Positions 18,307 through 27,485 of a stretch of 64,000 nt of DNA are shown here, piece by piece. Under the pieces are notes generated by a model. The model saw only the letters and a program-made list of their open reading frames with translations, ran no database searches and had not been told where the DNA came from. The first letter of the stretch is position 1; the number at the start of each line of letters is the position of its first letter. The DNA lies in contig NZ_JACHDY010000003.1 of NCBI RefSeq assembly GCF_014201315.1, positions 310,001 through 374,000 on the forward strand, written 5' to 3'. The stretch comes from Edaphobacter lichenicola. GTDB lineage: Bacteria; Acidobacteriota; Terriglobia; Terriglobales; Acidobacteriaceae. Position numbers and translations under genes: made by a program.

Positions 18307-19290
18307 TCAATTTGCTCTATATCTTCCATCTGAGATCCGCTTCGGCCACACTACCGTTGTTGCCAGCGCTACGAGAGCTACCCAGTAGAGATCCGCTCCC
18401 AGCAGATGCAGAATCTGCATCCATACGGGAGCCAGCAGCAGGACGTCCGCGAGTCCGAGCGCGAACTGGAAGCAGAGGAGAGACAGCACAACTCCGGCGA
18501 CGCGTCCTGCACCTGCGCGTCTGGCCTGCGCCACGAGCCAGAGCACGAATGCTGCTGCAATCACAGCGCTGACCGGGTGTACGCCTCGCAGCCGCAGGAG
18601 CCAGGGCGAGTTTGGTGCAAAGTCCTGAGCGAACGCCGCGCGCAACGAAGAAGCAGGGAACAAGGTATCTCCCAATGCCGCGAGCGACCCGCTAACGCCG
18701 ACGATCAGCGTGGCCCCAAGCCCCAGGAGTGCCCACAGTTTTCTTGCTCCGCTTCCGCTGAGTTCAGTCCATCGCTGTCCTGTCCCGAGAAGCCGGGCAG
18801 TAAGGGTCAACGCGGCGAGAAGCAGCAGAGTATTGCTGAGGTGAATGGAGAGCACCACCACTCGCCCCATAGACTGATTGCCGGTCACGTACCCCAGCTT
18901 CACCAGCAGCGCACCGAGGAACGCCTCGTTCAACAGCAAGACCATGGACACGACGGCGAGAGTTCGTGCTGCCTGCCCTTTGAGGGTTCCGCGAAACGTC
19001 CAGATCAGTAGCCCAACGACGAGAAATGTCGAACCGCCGGTCATGCACCGATGGGTGAACTCAATGATGGTGTCGATGCGCGGCGACAGCGGAATCACTT
19101 GTCCATTGCAGAGCGGCCAGTGGTTTCCACATCCGGCGCCAGACCCGGTGGCCCGAACCAGTGCTCCCCAGAGGATCACCAACACGTTATAGCCGACCAC
19201 GACCCAGGCAAACCGCACCAGCGCTCGAGAGGTCTCGAGCCTCGTCGTTGTCGAACCGTCCGGCGTCTTTACCGCTCCAGCCGTAGCCAT
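18307..19290 (-). CDS. ctaA: Heme A synthase (COX15/CtaA family)
   Basis: This 327-residue integral membrane protein has about eight segments. Heme-ligand histidines appear in EFTHRCMTGGS, LSIHLSNTLL, GVHPVSAVI and ILHLLGADLYW, in two repeated four-helix halves as in CtaA. The first loop GALVRATGSGAGCGNHWPLCNG carries a cysteine pair as in Bacillus-type enzymes. It converts heme O to heme A for aa3-type oxidases. Usual partners (ctaB, cox genes) are not adjacent, and it follows proC on the same strand with a 77-bp gap. Confidence 0.93.
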   Translation of the reverse strand: MATAGAVKTPDGSTTTRLETSRALVRFAWVVVGYNVLVILWGALVRATGSGAGCGNHWPLCNGQVIPLSPRIDTIIEFTHRCMTGGSTFLVVGLLIWTFRGTLKGQAARTLAVVSMVLLLNEAFLGALLVKLGYVTGNQSMGRVVVLSIHLSNTLLLLAALTLTARLLGTGQRWTELSGSGARKLWALLGLGATLIVGVSGSLAALGDTLFPASSLRAAFAQDFAPNSPWLLRLRGVHPVSAVIAAAFVLWLVAQARRAGAGRVAGVVLSLLCFQFALGLADVLLLAPVWMQILHLLGADLYWVALVALATTVVWPKRISDGRYRAN

Positions 19291-19367
19291 ATCACTATTC
19301 TACCCAGCTTTGACTCCGCTGTTTTCAAAGCGTGGCGCTGCGCTTCTTTGCCGGGGAGGAGATAGGA

Positions 19368-20219
19368 CTAGCCGTTTGCCAACTCCTTCGCCCGCTGGGT
19401 CGCTCGCTTTACTGCTTTGATCAGAGTTACGCGGAGGCCACCCTCTTCGAGTTCCAGAATGCCGTCTACCGTACATCCGGCGGGGGTGGTCACGGCGTCC
19501 TTGAGTAGCGCAGGATGATATCCCGTCTCGAGCACCATCCTGGCGGAGCCTAGTGTCGTCTGTGCCGCGAGCAGCGTCGCTACATCGCGCGGCAGCCCTA
19601 CGTTCACGCCGGCTTCGGCGAGGGCCTCGATAATGATGTAGAGGAATGCCGGCCCCGAGCCTGAGAGGCCAGTGACCGCATCCATGTGCTTCTCATCGAC
19701 GACGACCGTTCGGCCGACCGTCTGGAAGATCTTCTGCGCTACCGCCATCTGCTCCGCCGAGACGAAACGGCCGCTGCAGAGAGCCGTAATACCCGCAGCC
19801 AGCATCGCTGGGGTGTTCGGCATCGCGCGGATCACAGCAAGTTCGCATCCTGCGCCCTCTTCGATACTTCGAGTCTTTACAGAGGCCGCAAACGACAGCA
19901 CGGTCTTCTTCGGAGTCAGCGCCGGCCTGATCTCTTCGATCAGCGCAGGGACTTGTGTGGGTTTTACTCCGAGCAGAATCACATCTGCCTGCTGCGCTGC
20001 TGCAAGATTATCTGTCGTCACCTCGACGCCAAACTGCGCCGACAATGCCTGCGCTCGCTCGGCATGCTGGACCGTAGCAAAGATCTGCTCCGGTGCAAGC
20101 AGGTTGTTCTTCAAGAAGGCCTGCAGCAGAATGCCGCCCATCTTCCCTGCGCCCAATACTGCGACCCGCAACCCCGGCATTACCGGAGCCGAAACCATCA
20201 CTTCATAGCTCTCGCTCAT
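19368..20219 (-). CDS. proC: Pyrroline-5-carboxylate reductase
   Basis: The start at 20219 (ATG) is preferred; a TTG at 20225 would add two residues. The 283-residue protein has an N-terminal NAD(P)-binding fold (LRVAVLGAGKMGGILLQAF). Family blocks VILLGVKPTQVP, IRAMPNTPAMLAAGI and GLSGSGPAFLYIIIEALAEAGV follow, then the signature ending TPAGCTVDGILELEEGG. It catalyses the last step of proline synthesis. It lies 36 bp downstream of the DUF885 gene, so the two may be co-transcribed. Confidence 0.96.
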   Translation of the reverse strand: MSESYEVMVSAPVMPGLRVAVLGAGKMGGILLQAFLKNNLLAPEQIFATVQHAERAQALSAQFGVEVTTDNLAAAQQADVILLGVKPTQVPALIEEIRPALTPKKTVLSFAASVKTRSIEEGAGCELAVIRAMPNTPAMLAAGITALCSGRFVSAEQMAVAQKIFQTVGRTVVVDEKHMDAVTGLSGSGPAFLYIIIEALAEAGVNVGLPRDVATLLAAQTTLGSARMVLETGYHPALLKDAVTTPAGCTVDGILELEEGGLRVTLIKAVKRATQRAKELANG

Positions 20220-20255
20220 CCCCAAAGGCTATCAGAGTGGGCTTTTTCTACGCAG

Positions 20256-22061
20256 CTACTTCTTCTGCGCAGCGATCCAGGCATCGACGCGCTGCTCCAG
20301 TACGTCCATCGGCAGTGCGCCGGAGTCGAGTACCTCATCGTGAAACGCCTTGATGTCGAACTTCGGGCCCAGCGCCGTCTTCGCGCGCTCCCGCAGCTCG
20401 AGGATCTTCAACTGCCCCATCTTGTAGCCCAGCGCCTGCGCCGGCCATGCAATGTAGCGATCGACCTCAGCCTGGATGTTGGTCTCGTCGATGGCGGAGT
20501 GATCGTGGAAGTAGCCGACCATCTGCTGGCGCGTCCAGTGCTCGGAGTGCACGCCGGTGTCGACGACCAGCCGGATCGCGCGCCAGATGTCGGCTTCGAG
20601 CCTTCCGTAGTCGCTGTAGGGGTCCTTGTAGAACCCGACGTCCTTGCCGAGCCGTTCGCTATAGAGGCCCCAGCCTTCGGTGTAGGCCGTGTAGTAGGTG
20701 TACTTTCTAAACTCCGGAATGCCGGTAAGCTCCTGCGCGATTGAGATCTGAAGATGGTGTCCGGGAATCCCTTCGTGATAGGAGACTGCTTCGACGGGGG
20801 CCAGCGAGCGCTCCGAGAAGTTGTACTCGTTCACATAGACCCGGCCGGGCCTGCTGCCATCGGGCGTGCCATTGTCGTAGTAGGCAGCTGACTGATCTTT
20901 TTCCATGTACACGGGTACGGGGACGATCTCCAATGGAGCCCTCGGGAGACGGCCGAACAGATCAGGCAGCTTCGGCTTCATGCCGGCGATGTACCCTTTG
21001 TAGTCCTCGATCAGGGCTTCGGGAGAGGCTGGATGTTCCTTCGGATTTGTCTTGAGCGCTGCGCTGAAGCTCTTGATGTCAGAGAAGCCAAGGCTCTTCA
21101 CGATGGCCAGCATCTCGGTCTCGTCGCGCTTCACCTCGTCGAGTCCGATCTGATGGATCTCCGCGGCGGACTTGCTCAACGTGGTGCTCTGTCGAATGCG
21201 AAAGGTATAGTAAGCCTCACCATCCGGCAGCGCGGAGGCACCAATCTCTTTGCGAGATTTCGGAATGTACTCGGCCTTCAGGAATCCGGCAAAGCGTTTG
21301 TAGGATGGCAGGACGTCGGTGGAGATAGCATCAAGCATCTCCGATGAAATCCGCTTCTGCTCTGCCTCGCTTACCGTCTTGGGGAATTTCTTGAGAGGCT
21401 GCGCAAACGGGCTCTCCTCCGGCTTCTGATTCGCCAAGGCCAGAGTCTGCACCAGCACCTTCTCCATCAGATACTGCACCTGAACGCGGCCTTCGTCGGC
21501 TCCAAGCTGCATGTTGGTCATGATCTGCGAGAAGGCATTGGGAACTTTTTTGAGCCGCGTGATGTAGTCGTCGTAGTCTTTGACCGAGTCGAATTGAAGC
21601 CGGTCTGGAAGCTGCGGAAGCTCGGTGTGGAAGCCGTAGAACTGATTGACAGGCATCTCCCACTCTTTGAACTTCGCCGCCTCCTGTTGCTCGATCAACT
21701 GACGCAGCATCAGATCCGCCGAGAGCTTTTCCTGGTCTGTGAGGCCGGTGGTATCGATCTCCGAGAGCTTCTGAATGTGGTCGCGTCCACGGGCTAAGGC
21801 CGCGTTCAATGCCTGGGTCGAGTAGTCCGTCAGTTGGTCGTTGTAGCGTTTATCGCCGATCGAGGAAGCAAACTCGGGCGAGCGCTTGAGCCGGTCCTCC
21901 CAGATCTGGGTGAAGAGCGCGGATAACGCTTTGCTCGGCGCGGCAGCGGATGTGGCGACTGGCGCCGTGGCTGTCGACTGACCCTGCACCACCTTTGGCG
22001 TTACGCAGAAACAACAAACTAGTACCCACCCGCTCGCGCGGCTTCGCCACAATCTCGTCAT
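20256..22061 (-). CDS. Secreted DUF885 metallopeptidase-like protein
   Basis: This 601-residue protein has a signal peptide (residues 1-28). The long helical DUF885 domain contains the zinc-binding SYHEGIPGHHLQISIAQEL block. Family blocks YNFSERSLAPVEAVSYHEG, YTAYTEGWGLYSERLGKD, RLEADIWRAIRLVVDTGVH and YIAWPAQALGYKMGQLKI are all present, so it looks intact and full length. Members resemble M32/M2-type carboxypeptidases and act in the periplasm or outside the cell. The substrate is not predictable. Confidence 0.9.
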   Translation of the reverse strand: MTRLWRSRASGWVLVCCFCVTPKVVQGQSTATAPVATSAAAPSKALSALFTQIWEDRLKRSPEFASSIGDKRYNDQLTDYSTQALNAALARGRDHIQKLSEIDTTGLTDQEKLSADLMLRQLIEQQEAAKFKEWEMPVNQFYGFHTELPQLPDRLQFDSVKDYDDYITRLKKVPNAFSQIMTNMQLGADEGRVQVQYLMEKVLVQTLALANQKPEESPFAQPLKKFPKTVSEAEQKRISSEMLDAISTDVLPSYKRFAGFLKAEYIPKSRKEIGASALPDGEAYYTFRIRQSTTLSKSAAEIHQIGLDEVKRDETEMLAIVKSLGFSDIKSFSAALKTNPKEHPASPEALIEDYKGYIAGMKPKLPDLFGRLPRAPLEIVPVPVYMEKDQSAAYYDNGTPDGSRPGRVYVNEYNFSERSLAPVEAVSYHEGIPGHHLQISIAQELTGIPEFRKYTYYTAYTEGWGLYSERLGKDVGFYKDPYSDYGRLEADIWRAIRLVVDTGVHSEHWTRQQMVGYFHDHSAIDETNIQAEVDRYIAWPAQALGYKMGQLKILELRERAKTALGPKFDIKAFHDEVLDSGALPMDVLEQRVDAWIAAQKK

Positions 22062-22109
22062 ACTTTGTCCTCAACCTGACCTTCAGTCTATCGTGGCGAG
22101 GATGAGGCT

Positions 22110-23114
22110 TTATTGCAAGATTGTCGAAGCGGAGGCGTCCAGCATCCGGTAGAGCGTCGAGCGGCTGATTCCCAGCATCTCCGCCGCGCGTACCTTGTTG
22201 CCGCCACAGCCCTTCAACACGCGCAGCACATGCTGCTCGATCACATCCTGCAGCCTTGCGCTCGTTGCCGTCCCATCTGGTATGGATGCTGGCGTACTCT
22301 CCTCGGCGAGCATCGGCAGATGATGCGATTCGAGCCTATCGCCCTCAACCTGCGACAGGCTGCTCCGCACAACACCCTTCAGCTCGCTTACATTTCCCGG
22401 CCAGTTGTAGCTCAGCATTCGCTCCATTGCTTCGTCAGAGACTGCTGGCACCTTTCTCTCGTAGAGCGGTGCGAGCTGAGACATAAAAAACTTCGTCAGA
22501 TCCGGAATGTCTTCTCTACGGTCCCGCAGTGGCGGCAGGGTAATTTCAACCATGGCGAATCGCTGGTAGAGCTCCGGTTGGAATCTGCCGGCGGAGGCTA
22601 ATATCTTGAGGTTTTCGCTGGTCGCGGCGATCATTCGCAGGTCGTGCCTGCGGGCTTCGAGGTGACTCTGGGTCACGTCGTGCCGGCGTAACAGACGCAG
22701 CAGACGAAGCTGGGTCTGGAGCGGCATCTCGTGGATTCCATCGAGAAAGAGGGTTCCACGCTGCGCCATTCTGGTTAGACAACCGATAGCATCTGCGGGG
22801 TGCGCGCTCCAGTCGTTCTCCTTCAGATGTCCGGCGATTGCCTCTTCAAGAGCGGCTCCATGACAGACCACGAACGGGCCATCGGCGGCGTGGCTCATTC
22901 CGTGGAGCGCACGAGCCACCTGTTCCTTTCCCGTTCCGGCCTCACCATGTACGAGCACTGTTCGGAAGTGTGGGCCGATCCGCCGCACCTGCAACCGCAG
23001 CCTGCGCATCTCCGCACTGGAACCCACGATCTCGAGACCACTCCCCTCGGGCCAGGGCTCTTCGACAGGCTCAGGAGAAGGATCAAGGATGGTGGTAGAT
23101 CGTGTGATCGACAT
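22110..23114 (-). CDS. NtrC-family AAA+ protein with Fis-type HTH but without GAFTGA
   Basis: This 334-residue protein lacks a receiver domain. Walker A is GEAGTGKE (57-64), the Walker B equivalent is TLFLDGIHE (121-129), an arginine-finger region ELYQRFAMVEITLPPLRDRREDI follows, and the C-terminal Fis helix-turn-helix is NKVRAAEMLGISRSTLYRML. The stretch where GAFTGA contacts sigma-54 (about 95-108, HLKENDWSAHPADA) is replaced, and the second Walker B acidic residue is Gly. It is therefore likely a DNA-binding AAA+ regulator that does not activate sigma-54 in the usual way. It is 48 bp upstream of the DUF885 gene. Regulation of that gene is possible but unproven. Confidence 0.85.
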   Translation of the reverse strand: MSITRSTTILDPSPEPVEEPWPEGSGLEIVGSSAEMRRLRLQVRRIGPHFRTVLVHGEAGTGKEQVARALHGMSHAADGPFVVCHGAALEEAIAGHLKENDWSAHPADAIGCLTRMAQRGTLFLDGIHEMPLQTQLRLLRLLRRHDVTQSHLEARRHDLRMIAATSENLKILASAGRFQPELYQRFAMVEITLPPLRDRREDIPDLTKFFMSQLAPLYERKVPAVSDEAMERMLSYNWPGNVSELKGVVRSSLSQVEGDRLESHHLPMLAEESTPASIPDGTATSARLQDVIEQHVLRVLKGCGGNKVRAAEMLGISRSTLYRMLDASASTILQ

Positions 23115-23165
23115 GGCTGTTTCTTACATCGGCAGAATCTATCTTCCGTTCAGCCCGCAGACATG

Positions 23166-23204
23166 AAAAACCGGAGACCGCCCCATGCAGCAGCGAGTCT
23201 CCGG
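23166..23204 (-). terminator. Terminator of the bacilliredoxin gene
   Basis: On the minus strand, CCGGAGAC (arm at 23197-23204) pairs with GTCTCCGG (arm at 23171-23178), followed by TTTTT at 23166-23170. It lies 25 bp past the stop of the gene at 23229. Confidence 0.8.
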
Positions 23205-23228
23205 CCTTGGATTTCAACAACTTCCCGA

Positions 23229-23654
23229 TTAGGCGGTGGTTGGGGCGCAGTAGGTGTCAAAGGCGCGCTGAAGCTCCTGCGCAATCGCCGGGGCGGTCGA
23301 GGTCTCGATCGCCGAACGTTGCATGAGGTAGACGAGCTGGCCGTCGCGCAGGATCGCAATGGCGGGCGAGGTGGGCGGATGTCCCCCGAAGTAGCTGCGT
23401 GCCTTCTCGGTGGCTTCGCGGTCCTGGCCTGCGAAGACCGTTACGGAGTGATCAGGCTTCGCGGTGTGCTGCATCGCCAGACGAACTCCTGGACGCATCT
23501 TGCCGGCTGCACAGCCGCAGATGGAGTTGACCACCACCATCGTTGTTCCCGGCTTTGCAACTGCGGCATCCACCTCGGCCGCACTGCGGGCCTCCGTCAA
23601 GCCTGCGCGCGTCAGCTCCTCGCGCATTGGAATCACCATAATCTCTGGATACAT
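23229..23654 (-). CDS. BrxA/BrxB family bacilliredoxin
   Basis: This 141-residue thioredoxin-fold protein starts MYPEIMVIPMREELTRAG, as YphP/YqiW proteins do. It carries the redox CGC motif in NSICGCAAGKMRPG (Cys46 and Cys48). The C-terminal block SPAIAILRDGQLVYLMQR also fits the family. Bacilliredoxins remove bacillithiol from mixed disulfides. This suggests the host makes bacillithiol, although no bsh gene is in the window. GGGAG lies close before the start, and its own terminator is at 23166, so it is monocistronic. Confidence 0.93.
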   Translation of the reverse strand: MYPEIMVIPMREELTRAGLTEARSAAEVDAAVAKPGTTMVVVNSICGCAAGKMRPGVRLAMQHTAKPDHSVTVFAGQDREATEKARSYFGGHPPTSPAIAILRDGQLVYLMQRSAIETSTAPAIAQELQRAFDTYCAPTTA

Positions 23655-23913
23655 AACATTCTCCCTTTAACCCATTTTGCTCGCGGGTAAAAGCCGCGCT
23701 GTTTCGATTCTACGTTCTACTTGTGACACTTGCACCCTCACCCCCCAGCAAAAGTACGCAAAGTGTTAGAAATAAAACAGATAGCTCCGGACTTCGAGTA
23801 GACCTTTTTAGCCGAGAAGGTACCAGCGCCAGGCGAACTACCTTTTCAAGGGATGAGGTTTGTCAAATTCCAGTGGCCGGGCGATGTTGTACTCTCAAGC
23901 GGTGCTGCGTCCC

Positions 23914-24969
<1,056 letters not shown>

Positions 24970-24975
24970 GAGTAA

Positions 24976-25782
24976 TTAGGGCTCGCGAAGCTGCTCGATC
25001 AACCGCCGCCGTTCCTCCGCCAGCACGTCTGCCACCGGCCCCTGCCTCAGGACTCTGCCCTCCGCGATCCTGATCACCTCAGCTCCAAGTTGAAACGCTT
25101 CTCCTACGTCGTGGGTTACTGAGAGTACCGGCGTCTTCCATCGCATCAGGCACTCTCGTAAGCCGTCGACAAGTTGATCTCGCATTGTGTAGTCGAGTCC
25201 TGAGAACGGCTCGTCGAGCAACATCAATGCGGCTCCGGCGCCTTCGTAGGTGATCGCAGAGACGACTGCACGTGCCACCGACACCCGCTGGCTTTCGCCT
25301 CCACTGAGCTGGTGAGGTCTTCGATCGGCGAGTTCCTGGATGCGAAACAGGCTCATGATCTCATCGACGATCTTGATCTCGTCGACCGTCTTGCCGGCTT
25401 CGGGCCTCGCACTTCGCGCCATGCCGTAGATCACGTTCGAATGCACGGTCATGTTTGGAAATAGCCGGGCAGTCTGCGCTGCGGTTCTGACCGGGCGAAG
25501 GTGCGGGGGAACGAACACGCCTGAGGCTCGATCGACCAAGACGCTTTCTCCCTGCATGATCGAACCTGAATCAGGGCGCACAAAGCCGGCAATGGCCCTG
25601 AGTACGGTCGTCTTGCCACTCCCGGACGGCCCAAACAGGACCGTCCAGGGTTTGGTCAACGCAAAGCTGGCATCGAGCGAGATGGTTCCGACTCGATGTT
25701 CAATACTGACCGTGAGCATCTGCTTCGACGATTCCCCCGGCAAACTATCGGACCTATCGGATGACGCCAGCCTATCGGACAA
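24976..25782 (-). CDS. modC: Molybdate ABC transporter ATP-binding protein
   Basis: The product has 268 aa from a TTG at 25782, overlapping modB by 11 bp. The ATG at 25719 (MLTVSIEHRVG) removes a low-complexity leader and may be the true start. It contains Walker A GPSGSGKT (51-58), Q-loop AAQTARLFPNMTVHSNVIYG, signature LSGGESQRVSVARA, Walker B ALMLLDEPFSGLD and the switch His in SVTHDVGEA. The C-terminal molybdate-binding TOBE domain of E. coli ModC is absent, so the protein is short. It powers uptake through ModB. Assignment rests on the adjoining modB and modA. Confidence 0.9.
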   Translation of the reverse strand: MSDRLASSDRSDSLPGESSKQMLTVSIEHRVGTISLDASFALTKPWTVLFGPSGSGKTTVLRAIAGFVRPDSGSIMQGESVLVDRASGVFVPPHLRPVRTAAQTARLFPNMTVHSNVIYGMARSARPEAGKTVDEIKIVDEIMSLFRIQELADRRPHQLSGGESQRVSVARAVVSAITYEGAGAALMLLDEPFSGLDYTMRDQLVDGLRECLMRWKTPVLSVTHDVGEAFQLGAEVIRIAEGRVLRQGPVADVLAEERRRLIEQLREP

Positions 25783-26458
25783 TGTCAGCCTGCCTTCCGT
25801 CGACCTTCCGCATCGAGGGGAGAAGATAGATTGTCAGTAGCGCCACTGTCGCAAAACCGATCAGCACGAGCGCCGTGCGGTTGGCGGCCGCATAGTTTCC
25901 GTCCTGCACGAGGTCGTAGAGCGAGATGGACAGGGTCCGCGTGGCTCCGGGGATGTTGCCGCCGAGCATGAGCACCACGCCGAACTCGCCTACGGTGTGG
26001 GTGAACGCCAGGACTGCGCTGGTGAGCAGGGAAGCGCGCGCCATGGGGAGCACTACTGTTGCGAATACCTTTGCTGGGTTTGCACCCAGTCCCGCCGCGG
26101 CTTCTATGAAGCCTCGATCGACCGCCTGAAAACCGGCTACCAGCGGCTGTACGGCAAACGGCAGGCTGTAGAGTATTGACCCTACCAGGAGGCCGCCGAA
26201 ACTGAACGCCAACGGATGCCCGAAGACTCGCATCAGAAGCCTTCCCGGAGCGGTGAGCGGTCCCATGGCGATTAACAGGTAGAACCCGAGCACGGTTGGC
26301 GGGAGTACCAAGGGCAGGGCCACTATCGACTGTACGAAGGCGCGGCCTGCCCCATGTCCTGCGGCGATCCACCATGCCAGCGGCAGAGCTACTACCAGCA
26401 GAATCGCCGTCGTCCCCACCGCCAGCCGCAACGTTAACCACAGCGCTTCAAAATCCAT
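25772..26458 (-). CDS. modB: Molybdate ABC transporter permease
   Basis: This 228-residue protein has about five to six membrane segments. The permease coupling loop is EAAAGLGANPAKVFATVVLPMAR, which contacts ModC. LPLVLPPTVLGFYLLIAMG and FTHTVGEFGVVLMLGGNIPGATRT are typical of ModB/CysT-type permeases. ATG is at 26458. The gene lies between modC (overlapping) and modA, from which it is separated by a 191-bp palindrome that may tune its expression relative to modA. Confidence 0.93.
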   Translation of the reverse strand: MDFEALWLTLRLAVGTTAILLVVALPLAWWIAAGHGAGRAFVQSIVALPLVLPPTVLGFYLLIAMGPLTAPGRLLMRVFGHPLAFSFGGLLVGSILYSLPFAVQPLVAGFQAVDRGFIEAAAGLGANPAKVFATVVLPMARASLLTSAVLAFTHTVGEFGVVLMLGGNIPGATRTLSISLYDLVQDGNYAAANRTALVLIGFATVALLTIYLLPSMRKVDGRQADIVR

Positions 26459-26476
26459 ACAGCGTCAGTCTATGAC

Positions 26477-26667
26477 AAGCTGTCCTGCCGGACGGGGCCC
26501 ACTGCGCGTGGGGCGGGCGTTCGCACGCCTTTTTACTGCTTCGCGTTGGTCCTCCCGAGGGTCGGAATGAGCGTCATTCGCGACCATCGGGAGCGCCGGG
26601 CGAAGCGGTACACGCGTCACGAAGTGACCGCCCTCCGCGCAGGAGGTCCCGTCCGGCAGGACAGCTT
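26477..26667. repeat. 191-bp imperfect palindromic element between modA and modB
   Basis: The outer 20 bp (AAGCTGTCCTGCCGGACGGG, 26477-26496) recur as an exact reverse complement at 26648-26667. Symmetry continues with mismatches and small gaps to the centre at 26572 (AATGA-GCG-TCATT), so the whole element is one hairpin-forming palindrome. It starts 3 bp after the modA stop codon (minus-strand reading) and ends 18 bp before the modB start. It has no coding potential of its own. It looks like a non-autonomous palindromic repeat (REP/MITE-like); on RNA it would form a very stable intercistronic stem. Confidence 0.85.
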
Positions 26668-26669
26668 TC

Positions 26670-27485
26670 CTACTGCACTGGACGCAGACCGACCTGCGGA
26701 AGGTCTCCCTGGACCGCCGGAGAGAGCAGCCAGTTCAAAAAGAGGTGCGCCTCTGCCTTGTGCTCGGACTTTGTCATGATGACCGCGCACTGCCGTATCT
26801 CCGGGTACTGCGAGGTGGGCACCAGAATGTAGGTTCCAATCTCTTTGAAGTGTTGAGTGCTGGCTGCTGTCAGCGAGATCAACCCCAGCTGCGCGTTGCC
26901 GGACTCCACAAACTGCGCCGTCTGCGAGATATTCTCCCCCACAACAAAATGAGGAGACAACTTGTCGTAGAGCTTCATCCTGCGGAGCGCCGCGGCCGCC
27001 GCTCTCCCGTAGGGCGCGTGCAGCTCATTTGCGATGGCAATTGTTTTCACGCGGGGATCAGACAGTGTGTCCAGGGTGAGCGGCAACAGGCCGGAGTCTT
27101 TACGCGTCCACAACACCAGCGTGCCCTTCGCGTATGGCGTTGGCTGGGCACCATCGGCCAGTCCAGCCATCACAATCTTCTCTGGAAATACATAGTCGGC
27201 GGCCAGGAAGATATCAAACGGAGCGCCGTTCAGGATCTGCGTGACGAGCGTCGATGACGATCCGAAGCTGACGAGCAGCTTGATTCCGGTTTCATGCTCG
27301 TATCTTTGCGCCAGCGCCGGCATGACGGGTTGAAGGTCTGCCGCGGCAGCCACCCGAAGCTCCTTCTGCCCCAGGGCACTTTGGCCGTTCAACGTTAAGC
27401 CAAGACACAGACCAAGGCACACCAAAGCCGCAGACGCAGGGCGGCCTTTACGATAGGCTAGAAGCAACCATGAAAGTAGCAACAC
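26670..27485 (-). CDS. modA: Molybdate ABC transporter substrate-binding protein
   Basis: The 271-residue reading starts at a GTG at 27485 and overlaps the divergent thrC start by 16 bp; later TTG or GTG codons could be the true start. A hydrophobic export signal ends near SALGQKELRV. ModA hallmarks follow: AAAADLQPVMPALAQRYE, SFGSSSTLVTQILNGAPFDIFLAAD, PYGRAAAAALRRM and VVGENISQTAQFVESGNAQLGLISL. It binds molybdate or tungstate in the periplasm and hands it to ModB. It is the first gene of the mod operon. No Moco-type riboswitch can fit upstream, because thrC begins there. Confidence 0.92.
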   Translation of the reverse strand: MLLLSWLLLAYRKGRPASAALVCLGLCLGLTLNGQSALGQKELRVAAAADLQPVMPALAQRYEHETGIKLLVSFGSSSTLVTQILNGAPFDIFLAADYVFPEKIVMAGLADGAQPTPYAKGTLVLWTRKDSGLLPLTLDTLSDPRVKTIAIANELHAPYGRAAAAALRRMKLYDKLSPHFVVGENISQTAQFVESGNAQLGLISLTAASTQHFKEIGTYILVPTSQYPEIRQCAVIMTKSEHKAEAHLFLNWLLSPAVQGDLPQVGLRPVQ

